Source of the DNA: Amycolatopsis australiensis
Lineage (GTDB): Bacteria > Actinomycetota > Actinomycetes > Mycobacteriales > Pseudonocardiaceae
Direction of reading: 5' to 3'
NCBI RefSeq assembly: GCF_900119165.1
Contig: NZ_FPJG01000006.1
Span: forward strand, 6,076,001-6,140,000
DNA length: 64,000 nucleotides
Each line of letters begins with the position of its first letter. The stretch's first letter is position 1. The position numbers and the translations under genes were made by a program. The notes beneath the pieces are model-generated. The model saw nothing but the letters and a program-made list of their open reading frames with translations. It was not told the DNA's origin and did not search any database. Below are positions 43,275-51,966 of this stretch, one piece after another.

Positions 43275-43856
43275 ATGGCCGCACCGAAGACCCGGCGCCT
43301 CGGCGCCGAGCTGGAAGCCGCGATCCTGCGCGCCGCCGCGGCGGAGCTCGCCGAGTCCGGCTACGCCGGGCTGACCATGGAACGGGTCGCGCAGCGGGCG
43401 GGCACCAACAAGAACGCGATCTACCGGCGCTGGCCGAACCGCGCCGCGCTCGGCGTCGCCGCGTACCGGCACGTCGCGGCGGACAGTGTCGCAACCCCTG
43501 ACACCGGCGATCTGCGTGAAGACGTCCTGGCCCTGCTGCGCGCGATCAACTGCCGCCAGACCTCCCCCGCCGCCCGCATCCTGCGCGGCCTGCTCACGAG
43601 TGTCGGGGACGAACCGGAGCTGCGGGCACAGCTGCACGGACAAGCCGCGGAAGGCGCCGCAAACACGTGGCTCGCGCTCCTGGGCCGGGCGGTCGAGCGC
43701 GGCCAGGCGCGGGCCACGGCTCTGCGTCCCCGCGTCGCGACCGTGGCGCTCGTGCTGCTGCGCAACGAATACTTCACCCGCGGTTTGACCACAGTGGACG
43801 ACGCCGTGCTGACCGAGATCGTCGACGAGGTCTACCTGCCGCTGGTGGGCGCGTAG
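43275..43856 (+). CDS. TetR family transcriptional regulator
   Basis: A 193-aa repressor: HTH at residues 15-60 (ILRAAAAELAESGYAGLTMERVAQRAGTNKNAIYRRWPNRAAL), with a short helical C-terminus of the TetR_C_16-like type. Start ATG 43275; a GTG at 43266 is also in frame. It is divergent from the barrel protein and probably represses it. Its last 25 bases overlap the end of the convergent XRE gene. Confidence 0.88.
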   Translation: MAAPKTRRLGAELEAAILRAAAAELAESGYAGLTMERVAQRAGTNKNAIYRRWPNRAALGVAAYRHVAADSVATPDTGDLREDVLALLRAINCRQTSPAARILRGLLTSVGDEPELRAQLHGQAAEGAANTWLALLGRAVERGQARATALRPRVATVALVLLRNEYFTRGLTTVDDAVLTEIVDEVYLPLVGA

Positions 43857-44611
43857 ATCGTCAGCCGCAGCGCAGGGTCTTCGTTCACCTGGAACGTCGC
43901 GTAGTCGAAGCTTTGCGGCTCCGGCCGGTACAGCGTCTTCCGGCCCGGTCCGCTGTGGACGACGTCGTGGCGCTCCCACCACGTCGCGAACTCCGGGCAG
44001 CCCGCCCGCAGGCGCGCCGCCAGGCCGGTGAACGCCGGGTCGCCGGCCCACAGGTCGTGCGCGGCGCGGAACTGCGCGACCGCGTGCCGGGCCTGCGCCG
44101 CCCAGCCGTCGCCGAACAGCCGCCGCGCCCGCTCGCCGAGCAGGATCTGGACCAGCACGTTCCGGTCCTCCTCCGGTACCGCGCCGAAATCGGCCAGCAG
44201 CTCGGCCGCGGCCCGGTTCCACACCAGCACGTCCCAGCGGCGGCCGGTGACGTAGGCGGGCTCGGCCAGGCTTTCGACGAGCCGCCGGGTGGCCTCGGGG
44301 ACCTTCTCGCGGGTGAACGGGGTCCGGGCCGGGTTCCTGGCGAGGGCCCGCAGGTGGGCGCGTTCGGCGTCGTCGAGGCGCAGGGCGCGGGCGAGGGCCT
44401 CGACGGTCGCGGGCGACGGGCTGACCGTGCGGCCCTGCTCGAGCCGGATGTACCAGTCGACGCCGATGCCGGCCAGCTCGGCGACCTCCTCGCGGCGCAG
44501 CCCCGGCGTCCGGCGGCGGCGCCGGTCGGGCAGCCCGAGCGCCGCCGGGCTCAGCCGCTCGCGCCGGGACCGCAGGAACTCCCCCAGCCCCACGCGGGCC
44601 GCGTCCGGCAT
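43832..44611 (-). CDS. XRE family regulator with MmyB-like ligand domain
   Basis: A 259-aa regulator: HTH in residues 8-75 (LGEFLRSRRERLSP, RTPGLRREEVAELAGIGVDWYIRLEQGR) and a PAS-like MmyB C-terminal domain (RWDVLVWNRAAAELLADF, VLVQILLGERARRLFGDGW). This class is widespread in actinobacteria and often controls a divergent oxidoreductase; here that is the zinc-less alcohol dehydrogenase-like gene. Palindromes between the two genes are candidate sites. Confidence 0.9.
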   Translation of the reverse strand: MPDAARVGLGEFLRSRRERLSPAALGLPDRRRRRTPGLRREEVAELAGIGVDWYIRLEQGRTVSPSPATVEALARALRLDDAERAHLRALARNPARTPFTREKVPEATRRLVESLAEPAYVTGRRWDVLVWNRAAAELLADFGAVPEEDRNVLVQILLGERARRLFGDGWAAQARHAVAQFRAAHDLWAGDPAFTGLAARLRAGCPEFATWWERHDVVHSGPGRKTLYRPEPQSFDYATFQVNEDPALRLTIYAPTSGR

Positions 44612-44647
44612 GAGACCTCCGTGGCACTCGGCAATCCCAGGATGATA

Positions 44648-44667
44648 CCAGGCCTGGATGCGCATCC
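44648..44667. promoter_or_regulatory. Overlapping palindromes between XRE and oxidoreductase genes
   Basis: CCAGGCCTGG (44648-44657) runs into GGATGCGCATCC (44656-44667), both perfect palindromes, in the 78-base gap between the divergent XRE gene and the MDR-type oxidoreductase. They are the best candidates for the XRE regulator's binding site. Confidence 0.5.
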
Positions 44668-44689
44668 CCGGTTCTCCGACGATCAGGAC

Positions 44690-45760
44690 ATGAGAGCTGC
44701 TGTCCTCGAAGAATTCGGCGTCCCGCTGTCCCTGCGCGAAGTGCCCGCGCCGGTGCTCGGCACCGGCGAGGTGCTGGTCGACGTCGTCGCGGCGCCGGTG
44801 CTGCCGTACGCGGCGGAGGTGTTCCGCGGCGAGCGGAACTACCAGCTGACGCTGCCGGTCGTGCCCGGCGCCGGCGCGGTCGGCCGGGTGCGCGCGACCG
44901 GGCCGGACGCGACCCGCCTCGCGGCCGGCGACTGGGTGCTGTGCGACCCGACGATCCGCGCCCGCGACGACGCGCTCACCCCGGACATCACGCTGCAGGG
45001 GCTGAGTGCGCGCGGCGAAGGCGGGCTGCTGCTGCAGCGTCACTTCGGCCACGGCTCGTACGCCGAGCAGGTGCTCGTGCCGACCGAGAACGCGATCCCG
45101 CTGGGACGGATCGATCCCGCCGAAGCCGGGCGGTGGACGGCGTTGAGCCTGTGTCTCGTGCCGTACGGCGGCCTGCTGGCGGCGGATCTGCGGCCGGGTG
45201 AGACCGTGCTGGTCAGCGGCGCGACCGGGACTTTCGGCAGTGCGGGCGTCGCGGTCGCGCTCGCGATGGGCGCGGGGTGCGTGGTGGCACCGGGCCGGAA
45301 CGAGGCGGTGCTCGCGGACCTGGAGCGCCGGTTCGGCGCGCGCGTCCGGCCGGTGCGCCTGACCGGCGACGACGACACGGCCCGGCTGCGCGCCGCGGCA
45401 CCGGGCCCGATCGACGTGGTCCTGGACCTGCTGCCGCCGTCGGCGGGCCCGGCCCCGGTGCGCACGGCGGCGATGACGGTCCGCGAGTACGGCCGGGTGG
45501 TGCTGATGGGCGGCGTGGGCATGCTCGGCGGCGACGACCTCGCGCTGCCGTACCCGTGGATCATGCGCAACAACATCACCCTGCGCGGCCAGTGGCTGTG
45601 CCCCCGGACGGCGAACGCGAGCCTGATCGCGCTGGCCCGCGCGGGGCTGCTGGAGTTGGACCAGTTCGCGGTCACGGAGTTCCCGCTCGACGACATCGCG
45701 AGCGCGCTCGACCACGCGGCGAGCAACCGGCGGTTCGCCCTCACGGTCGTGCGGCCGTGA
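44690..45760 (+). CDS. MDR-family (quinone oxidoreductase-like) alcohol dehydrogenase
   Basis: A 356-aa medium-chain dehydrogenase/reductase: GroES-like N-half (PVLGTGEVLVDVVAAPVLPYAAEVFRG) and Rossmann half (ETVLVSGATGTFGSAGVAVALAMGAG). The catalytic-zinc Cys/His set is not evident, so it is probably of the zinc-independent quinone-reductase class using NADPH. No Shine-Dalgarno is obvious. It is divergent from the XRE regulator, which likely controls it. Confidence 0.88.
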   Translation: MRAAVLEEFGVPLSLREVPAPVLGTGEVLVDVVAAPVLPYAAEVFRGERNYQLTLPVVPGAGAVGRVRATGPDATRLAAGDWVLCDPTIRARDDALTPDITLQGLSARGEGGLLLQRHFGHGSYAEQVLVPTENAIPLGRIDPAEAGRWTALSLCLVPYGGLLAADLRPGETVLVSGATGTFGSAGVAVALAMGAGCVVAPGRNEAVLADLERRFGARVRPVRLTGDDDTARLRAAAPGPIDVVLDLLPPSAGPAPVRTAAMTVREYGRVVLMGGVGMLGGDDLALPYPWIMRNNITLRGQWLCPRTANASLIALARAGLLELDQFAVTEFPLDDIASALDHAASNRRFALTVVRP

Positions 45761-45773
45761 GTACGGTCGAGGG

Positions 45774-46685
45774 GTGACCCGACTCGGCCGCCACGAAAAG
45801 ATCGCCGGCGCGCTCGCCGGGGCACCCGATGACCTGCTCGCCTCGGCGCGCCCGCTCGGTGCCGGGATCGGCGGGTCGACCTGGCTGCTCCACGTCGCCG
45901 GCGAGCCCGTCTTCGTCAAACGGGTTGCCCTCACCGAGGTCGAGCTGCGCCACGAGGGCTCGACCGCCGACCTGTACGGGCTGCCGCCCTGGTTCCACTA
46001 CGGCGTCGGTTCCGTCGGCGCCGGAGCGTGGCGTGAGCTGGCCGCCCAGCGCGCCGCCGGCGAGTGGGTCCGGACCGGCCAATGCGGGAACTTCCCGCTG
46101 CTGCACCACTGGCGCGTCGTGCCCGGGCTGCCCCGTCCCCGCGCCGAGCTGGAGCGGGACGTCGCGTTCTGGCACGGCGACCCGGGCGTGCGACGACGCC
46201 TCGAAGCTCTCGACGGCTCGGTCACCGATCTGGTGCTGTTCCTGGAGCACCTCCCACGCACGGTCGAGCAGTGGCTCGGCGAGCGACCGGACAGCATCGA
46301 CCTGGCCCACCGGGACCTGCGCCGGATCACGGAGTTCCTGGCGGCGCAAGGTATCCAGCACTTCGACGCGCACTTCGCCAATATCCTCACCGACGGCGAA
46401 CAGCTCTACCTCACCGACTTCGGGCTCGCCGCGTTCCCGGGCTTCGCGCTTTCCGACGCCGAAGCGGAGTTCCTGGCCCGGCACGCCGCGCACGACCGGG
46501 CCTACGTGCTGACCCGTCTGGTCAACGGGATCGCCCGGCACCACATCGACGCCCCGGCCCACCGCGCCCGCTACGCCGGGCTGGCCGATGTCGTCAACGA
46601 CTTCTACCGCGCCCTCCACACCCGAAGCCGGAAGACGCCCTACCCCGCCGAAGAGATCGCCCGGCAGCTCGCGCTCGCGGGGTGA
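45774..46685 (+). CDS. Protein-kinase-fold (APH-like) phosphotransferase family protein
   Basis: A 303-aa protein with a kinase-like fold: LGAGIGGSTWLLHVAGEPVFVKRV (Gly loop and Lys) at residues 28-52, LFLEHLPRTVEQWL hinge, IQHFDAHFANILTDGEQLYLTDFGLA with catalytic HFDAH-N and the metal-binding DFG. It could phosphorylate a small molecule or protein. Start GTG at 45774 follows GAGGG weakly. It is only 13 bases behind the oxidoreductase gene, so probably co-transcribed. Substrate unknown. Confidence 0.78.
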   Translation: MTRLGRHEKIAGALAGAPDDLLASARPLGAGIGGSTWLLHVAGEPVFVKRVALTEVELRHEGSTADLYGLPPWFHYGVGSVGAGAWRELAAQRAAGEWVRTGQCGNFPLLHHWRVVPGLPRPRAELERDVAFWHGDPGVRRRLEALDGSVTDLVLFLEHLPRTVEQWLGERPDSIDLAHRDLRRITEFLAAQGIQHFDAHFANILTDGEQLYLTDFGLAAFPGFALSDAEAEFLARHAAHDRAYVLTRLVNGIARHHIDAPAHRARYAGLADVVNDFYRALHTRSRKTPYPAEEIARQLALAG

Positions 46686-46930
46686 TCACGCCGCGTTCGC
46701 CCGGCCGGCGCAATGCTTGCGCTGAACGAGTGAACCCCGCCGCCACAGTGAAGATCCGCAGGTCGGACCACAAAAACGTGGTTGAACGCCGGCTGGGGTG
46801 GGTACATCAGGAAAGCGGCACGGCACCCCGGACCCGGGTCCCCTTCGCCGGGCCGCATCCTCCGCCCGTGACCGGGCTCGCCCGCGGCCACGGCACAGCC
46901 ACGCACATTTCCCGTCCACCGGAGAGCACC
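46686..46930. other. Intergenic with SigB/SigF-like promoter
   Basis: GGTT at 46780-46783 and GGGTAC at 46800-46805, 16 bases apart, resemble the actinobacterial general-stress sigma consensus (GTTT-N14-16-GGGTAT). They point to the small gene at 46931, about 125 bases on. Nothing else is recognised in this gap. Confidence 0.45.
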
Positions 46931-47053
46931 ATGACCAACGACTCAGGAGCATGGCACGCGAAACTGCAGCGCGAACAGGAAGCCATCCAGCGGAAGCGGG
47001 CGCAGCGCGCCGCCCGCACCCCGGCAGGCGCCACCGCCGCCACACCCCGCTGA
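46931..47053 (+). CDS. Small basic protein (40 aa)
   Basis: MTNDSGAWHAKLQREQEAIQRKR, then an Ala/Arg-rich tail. GGAGAGCACC precedes the ATG, and a strong terminator with a T-run follows within 30 bases. The centre should form one amphipathic, charged helix. It appears to be a monocistronic gene, possibly stress induced given the upstream promoter-like sequence. No family is recognised. Confidence 0.55.
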   Translation: MTNDSGAWHAKLQREQEAIQRKRAQRAARTPAGATAATPR

Positions 47054-47079
47054 CCCTCGATCCGTCCACTTCGGACACT

Positions 47080-47122
47080 TCTGCCGCGGTGCCCCGGCCG
47101 GGACGCCGCGGCAGAGTCTTTT
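47080..47122 (+). terminator. Rho-independent terminator
   Basis: TCTGCCGCGG (47080-47089) pairs with CCGCGGCAGA (47106-47115) over a 16-base loop and is followed by GTCTTTT. It ends the small 46931 gene and insulates the GH43 promoter. Confidence 0.85.
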
Positions 47123-47217
47123 GCCGGCAGGCGCGGCCTCGCCGGCGCGCACCGGAACCCGGGCAGCCTCTTGACCCACGGACACAGCGGACTTTAAGGT
47201 CAGCGTGCTCCACTTGA

Positions 47218-47231
47218 TGTTAACGCTAACA
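47218..47231. promoter_or_regulatory. LacI-family operator upstream of GH43 gene
   Basis: TGTTAACGCTAACA, extended to ATGTTA...TAACAT, 41 bases before the GH43 start codon. It differs by one base from the perfect galM palindrome at 21032. One LacI-type repressor probably controls both genes. Confidence 0.75.
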
Positions 47232-47271
47232 TCACCCGTGGTCCCGACGCGCCCCGAAGGAACCGGCAACG

Positions 47272-50200
47272 ATGAAGTTGTTCTCCCCGCGCCGTTTCGG
47301 CGTCGTGCTGGCCGTCGCGGCCGCACTCGTCCCCCTCGGCACCGCCGGTGCCGGGGCCGCGCCGCCGTCCGGCACCGTCCGGGCCGCCGCGAGCGCGCTG
47401 TCCGTGCCGAACGTCGACGACGTCCGCGGCAACCTCACCCTCCCCGCCGACGGCCCCGGCGGCACGCGCGTCAGCTGGACGTCGTCCGCTCCCGCCGTGC
47501 TCACGCCGACCGGCGAGGTGACCCGGCCGCCGGCCGGCGCGCAGCCGGCCGAAGTCGTCCTGACCGCGAAGGTGAGCCTCGGCCGCGAAAGCACCACGCG
47601 GCGGTTCACCGCCACCGTCGTCCCGAAGCCCGTCCAGCAACCACTCGCCGGCTACAGCTTCTTCTACTTCACCGGCGAAGGCAGCTCCGACGGCGAGCAG
47701 ATCTACTCGGCGCTGAGCAAGGGCAACGACCCGCTGAACTGGACCGAGCTCAACCAGGGGCGCCCGGTGCTCAAGTCCAGCCTCGGCGAGCTGGGCGTGC
47801 GCGACCCGTTCATCCTGCGCTCGCCCGACGGCGACAAGTTCTACCTGCTCGCCACCGACCTGCGCATCCACGGCGGCCGCGGCTGGGACGCCGAGCAGCG
47901 CACCGGCAGCCGGTCGATCATGGTCTGGGAGTCGGCCGACCTGGCGCACTGGTCACGGCAGCGCAGCGTCCAGGTGGCACCGCCGGCCGCGGGCAACACC
48001 TGGGCGCCGGAGGCCTTCTGGGACGCCAAGCGCGGCACCTACGTCGTGTACTGGGCGTCGAAGCTCTACGCCGAGAGCGATCCCGGCCACACCGGCGACA
48101 GCTACAACCGCATGCTGTACGCGACCACGCGCGACTTCGTCACCTTCAGCGCGCCGCAGGTCTGGATCGACCCCGGCTACTCGGTGATCGACTCCACGGT
48201 CATCAAGAACCAGGACACGTTCTACCGCTTCACGAAGGACGAGCGGAACAACACCTCCTCGACGCCGTGCAGCAAGTTCGTCACCGAGGAGAAGGCCACC
48301 GACCTGCTCGACCCGCACTACGCCTTCGTCGCCGACTGCATCGGCAAGGCGACGGCGACCGGCCCGGGCCTCTCCGCCGGCGAAGGGCCGACCGGGTTCA
48401 AGTCCAACACCGAGAACAAGTGGTACCTGTTCATCGACGAGTTCGGCGGCCGCGGTTACGTGCCGTTCGAAACCACCGACCTGGACTCCGGCAAGTGGAC
48501 GATGTCGGCCGGGGCGCACCTGCCCGCGTCGCCCCGCCACGGCACGGTCCTGCCGGTGACTCAGGCGGAGATGGACCGGCTGAGCGCGCCACCGGCACCC
48601 GTGCGGGCGGACGAAAACGGTCTCGTCGCCCACTGGCCGCTGGACGCGAAGTCCGGCCGGGTCGCGGCCGACACCACCGGTCACGGCTACGACGGCGCCC
48701 TCGCCGGCGACGTCTCCTGGGCCGACGGCTCACTGACCTTCGGCGGCAGCAACGGGCACGTCCAGCTGCCGGGCAACCTGCTGACCGGCGCGGCCGCGGC
48801 GACCGTGTCCGCCGACGTCCTCGTCGATCCGGGCCAGCAGACGCCGTACTTCCTGTGGGGCCTCGGCAACACCGCGCGGGACGGGACCGGCGACGGCTAC
48901 CTGTTCACCACCGGCGGCACCACGAGCGGCGGGTTCCGGGGCGCCATCGCCACCGGCAACTGGACCACCGAACAGGCGGCCGGAGCCGGCGGGCTCCCGC
49001 GCGGGGTCTGGAAGAACGTGACGCTGACGGTCGGCAACGGCGTCGAAGTGCTCTACCTCGACGGCGTCGAGGTCGGCCGGAACGCGAACGCCACGATCAA
49101 GCCGGCGGACCTCGGCGGCGGCGTCACGGCGGCGAACTACCTCGGCCGGTCGGTGTACGCGGGCGACCGGTTCTTCCGCGGCAGGATGAAGGACGTCCGG
49201 CTGTACGACCGGGCCCTGGCCGGGCCCGAAGTCGCGGCCCTGCCACCGAACGGCACCATGATCCGGTCGGTGGAGCTGGCGTCGCTCAAGGCGCCCGCCG
49301 TCATCGACCCGGGGGCCGGGACGGTCGTGCTGCCGGTCCGGCCGGGCACCGACCTGCACCGGCTGTCGCCGGAGTTCGGGCTGGCGCCGGGCGCGACGAT
49401 CAAGCCGGACGCCCCGGCGGTGGACCTGACCCGGCCGCGGCGGTTCACGGTCACCGGGGCGGGCGGCGAGCGTCGCGTGTGGACGGTCGAGGCGCACGAG
49501 CTGCGCAGCCCGGTCCTGCCGGGCTACAACGCCGACCCGAACATCGTCGCGTTCGGTGACACGTACTACCTGTACCCGACCACGGACGGGTTCGACGGCT
49601 GGAGCGGCACGAAGTTCTCGGCGTGGTCGTCCGAGGACCTCGTGCACTGGACGAACCGCGGCGTCATCCTCGACCTCGGGCCGGACGTCGGCTGGGCGGA
49701 CAAGAACGCCTGGGCGCCGACGATCGCCGAGCGCAACGGCAGGTACTACTTCTACTTCTGCGCCGAAGCGAAGATCGGCGTCGCCGTGAGCGACTCGCCG
49801 ACCGGCCCGTTCGCCGACTCCGGCAAGCCGCTGATCGCGAAGAACCCCGACGGCGGCCAGGCGATCGACCCGGCGGTGTTCGTCGACCACACCGGGCAGC
49901 CGTACCTGTACTGGGGCAACGGAAACGCCTACGTGGTCCCGCTGAACGACGACATGGTCTCCTTCGACCCGGTGAAGATCACCCGCCTGACCGGGCTGGA
50001 CGGCTTCCGCGAAGGCCTGTTCATGGTGGAACGGGCTGGCACCTACTACCTGAGCTGGTCGATCGACGACACCCGCAGCGAGGACTACCGCGTCGGCTAC
50101 GCGACGGCGCCCGGCCCCGCCGGGCCGTTCACCAACCGCGGCCTGCTCCTGAGCAAGGACGCGCACCTGGGCGTCCTCGGCACCGGGCACAGCTCGATGC

Positions 50201-50400
50201 TGCAGGTCCCGGGCACGGACGACTGGTACCTGGCCTACCACCGCTTCGGCATCCCGGGCGGCGACGGCACCCACCGCGAGACGACGATCGACAAGCTGAC
50301 CTTCCGCCGCGACGGCACGATCGAGCCGGTGAAGCCGACACTGGAAAGCGTGCGGCCGGAGCGGATCCCGCAGTGCTTCGGGAGGGTCCGCTACAGCTGA
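47272..50400 (+). CDS. Secreted double GH43 arabinan-degrading enzyme
   Basis: A 1042-aa secreted protein. Signal peptide residues 1-30; an Ig-like immunoglobulin-type domain (about 40-120); a first five-bladed GH43-like domain (125-430) with LGVRDPFILRSPDGDKFYLL; a LamG/concanavalin domain (450-645); a short Ig-like domain (660-745); and a second, complete GH43 domain (750-1035) with YNADPNIVAFGDTYYLYPT, AIDPAVFVDHTGQPYLYWGN, FREGLFMVERAGTYYLSWS and GTGHSSMLQ. The DPN/DPF Asp, DPAVF Asp and EGLF Glu fit the GH43 catalytic trio. It likely removes arabinose or xylose from plant arabinan or arabinoxylan. The LacI-type site upstream predicts induction by released sugar. Confidence 0.9.
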   Translation: MKLFSPRRFGVVLAVAAALVPLGTAGAGAAPPSGTVRAAASALSVPNVDDVRGNLTLPADGPGGTRVSWTSSAPAVLTPTGEVTRPPAGAQPAEVVLTAKVSLGRESTTRRFTATVVPKPVQQPLAGYSFFYFTGEGSSDGEQIYSALSKGNDPLNWTELNQGRPVLKSSLGELGVRDPFILRSPDGDKFYLLATDLRIHGGRGWDAEQRTGSRSIMVWESADLAHWSRQRSVQVAPPAAGNTWAPEAFWDAKRGTYVVYWASKLYAESDPGHTGDSYNRMLYATTRDFVTFSAPQVWIDPGYSVIDSTVIKNQDTFYRFTKDERNNTSSTPCSKFVTEEKATDLLDPHYAFVADCIGKATATGPGLSAGEGPTGFKSNTENKWYLFIDEFGGRGYVPFETTDLDSGKWTMSAGAHLPASPRHGTVLPVTQAEMDRLSAPPAPVRADENGLVAHWPLDAKSGRVAADTTGHGYDGALAGDVSWADGSLTFGGSNGHVQLPGNLLTGAAAATVSADVLVDPGQQTPYFLWGLGNTARDGTGDGYLFTTGGTTSGGFRGAIATGNWTTEQAAGAGGLPRGVWKNVTLTVGNGVEVLYLDGVEVGRNANATIKPADLGGGVTAANYLGRSVYAGDRFFRGRMKDVRLYDRALAGPEVAALPPNGTMIRSVELASLKAPAVIDPGAGTVVLPVRPGTDLHRLSPEFGLAPGATIKPDAPAVDLTRPRRFTVTGAGGERRVWTVEAHELRSPVLPGYNADPNIVAFGDTYYLYPTTDGFDGWSGTKFSAWSSEDLVHWTNRGVILDLGPDVGWADKNAWAPTIAERNGRYYFYFCAEAKIGVAVSDSPTGPFADSGKPLIAKNPDGGQAIDPAVFVDHTGQPYLYWGNGNAYVVPLNDDMVSFDPVKITRLTGLDGFREGLFMVERAGTYYLSWSIDDTRSEDYRVGYATAPGPAGPFTNRGLLLSKDAHLGVLGTGHSSMLQVPGTDDWYLAYHRFGIPGGDGTHRETTIDKLTFRRDGTIEPVKPTLESVRPERIPQCFGRVRYS

Positions 50401-50569
50401 ACCCGGTGGTCCCGGCGGCGGTACTCGGGCACCGCCGCCGGCGCGGAAGGCAGCCCGTCACTCGACCCGGTGAGACGGAGATCACGGCAAGCGGCGTTTA
50501 CCCTGTTCGGGTGCGGGTAAACGTCCGCCGTTCAGGTTGCTTTCAGCTGCTTCCGCCAGGAGTCGTTTG

Positions 50570-50914
50570 ATGACCAGCGTCCTGACCGACGGCCTCGAGA
50601 ACTCCCGCCCGGTCCCCCGGCCGCGGCGCCGTCCGGTCGCCCACGACGCCCTCGCCGAGCTCGCCCGCCTCGCCGCGCTGGCGGAGCTCGCCAAGAGCTC
50701 CTCGCCCTCGCTCATGCACCACGCGATCCTGGCCGGTGCCGGCCCCGCGGCCGTGGCCGCCGCCGCGAAGATCGACGTCGCCGAAGCGCACGTCCGCTGG
50801 CACGAATGGGCGGACACCGCGGTCGCGCTCGACGAGTACCTGCGCGTGCACGCCGCGTTCGCCGAAGCCGTCATCGCCCGCCACGAAGCCCTCGAGGACG
50901 AACTGTGCCCGTGA
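50570..50914 (+). CDS. Conserved-type small protein (114 aa), unknown
   Basis: An Ala/Glu/Arg-rich, mostly helical protein: AHDALAELARLAALAELAK, then KIDVAEAHVRWHEWADTAVALDEYLR. The AGAGPAAVAAAAKIDVAEAHVRWHEW stretch resembles a HTH-like motif of small actinobacterial regulators or transposon accessory proteins, but no family can be named. AGGAG precedes the ATG. It overlaps the next small gene by four bases. Confidence 0.6.
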   Translation: MTSVLTDGLENSRPVPRPRRRPVAHDALAELARLAALAELAKSSSPSLMHHAILAGAGPAAVAAAAKIDVAEAHVRWHEWADTAVALDEYLRVHAAFAEAVIARHEALEDELCP

Positions 50915-51021
50915 ACACCGGAGAAACGACGCTGGCCGATCTGGCCGCCCTCGGCGACGCGGCCACGGAGCTGCTGGAGCAGATCAGCGAGCAGCTGGCG
51001 ACCGCGGCCTCACGGCGCTGA
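50911..51021 (+). CDS. Tiny coupled ORF (36 aa)
   Basis: GTG at 50911 overlaps the preceding stop (GTGA). It encodes MNTGETTLADLAALGDAATELLEQISEQLATAASRR, one amphipathic helix. The tight coupling to the 114-aa gene suggests a real two-gene unit. Its last 12 bases overlap the end of the convergent membrane protein gene. Confidence 0.45.
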   Translation: MNTGETTLADLAALGDAATELLEQISEQLATAASRR

Positions 51022-51966
51022 CGCCGGCCAGCGGCGCCAGACCGCGACGTGCAGGATCACCGCCAGGCTGAGCGCGTTCAACGTCGTGTGCGTCGCCCAC
51101 CCGGTCACCAGCCGGTCCGGCACCGCCGCCCAGCGCGCCACCCGCGGCAACGCCCACGACAGTGCCGTCGTCAGCAGCGCCACCAGCACCAGGACCAGGC
51201 CGCGGCCCGGCAGCGGGTCGAGCCGGGTCGCCGGCCACGCTTCGAACAGCATCGCCACCACCAGCACCGACGCGATGACCGCGCCCGCGACCGGCGCGAG
51301 CCGGTCCGGCGGCAGCAGCCCGGACGTGGCCGCGGCGCAGGCGAGGACTGCGGCGTGCGCCGTCACCAGGCGGACCCCGCGACGCCGGATCCGCGCGAAC
51401 GGCCGGCCGCGCAGGGCCACGAACCAGACCAGCTGCCAGGCACCCAGCACCGCGAACCAGGCACCGTAGTCCTCGGCCGGCACCGCGCCCGTCCCGACCA
51501 GGCCCGCGTACAGCGCCCACCCCACGACCCAGCACAGCGCCACGGCGGCCGCACCCGGCCAGCGCGTGCCGCGGCCCCGCACCGGCCACCCCTCGCCGAC
51601 CAGGGTCACCTGCAGCAGCAGCGTGAAGATGCCCGCGGCCAGCGGCACCGACGCCGTGCCGGTCAAGGTCCGGCCCAGCAGCGTCAGCCCGGCTCCGCCC
51701 GCCGCCACGAGCGCGGTGTCCGCCAGGCCGGACCAGGCGCCGCGCAACAGCGTGCCCGGCCAGTCGTCCCACCAGAACGCGATCATCGCGACGAGCGGCA
51801 GCGTGAACGTCACCGGCGGCCCGAGCACCTCCAGCGTGCGCGCCGGGCCGCCCGCGCCCGCCGCGAGCAGCGCGGTCACCGGCAGCACGAACACCAGGCC
51901 GAGCAGGCCGCGCCGGGGCTGGGCCGCCGCCGGGCGGTCGTCCGGCCGCGGCCTAGAGGAGATCAT
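51010..51966 (-). CDS. Integral membrane protein (318 aa), unknown
   Basis: About nine to ten hydrophobic segments, with Trp-rich loops (FWWDDWPGTLLRGAW, WVVGWALYAGLVG, VAVWRRWP). No transporter or enzyme signature is recognised. Its start overlaps the last 14 bases of the molybdenum hydroxylase large-subunit gene, so it is the final gene of that operon. It may be a partner of the oxidoreductase or just co-transcribed. Confidence 0.72.
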   Translation of the reverse strand: MISSRPRPDDRPAAAQPRRGLLGLVFVLPVTALLAAGAGGPARTLEVLGPPVTFTLPLVAMIAFWWDDWPGTLLRGAWSGLADTALVAAGGAGLTLLGRTLTGTASVPLAAGIFTLLLQVTLVGEGWPVRGRGTRWPGAAAVALCWVVGWALYAGLVGTGAVPAEDYGAWFAVLGAWQLVWFVALRGRPFARIRRRGVRLVTAHAAVLACAAATSGLLPPDRLAPVAGAVIASVLVVAMLFEAWPATRLDPLPGRGLVLVLVALLTTALSWALPRVARWAAVPDRLVTGWATHTTLNALSLAVILHVAVWRRWPASAP

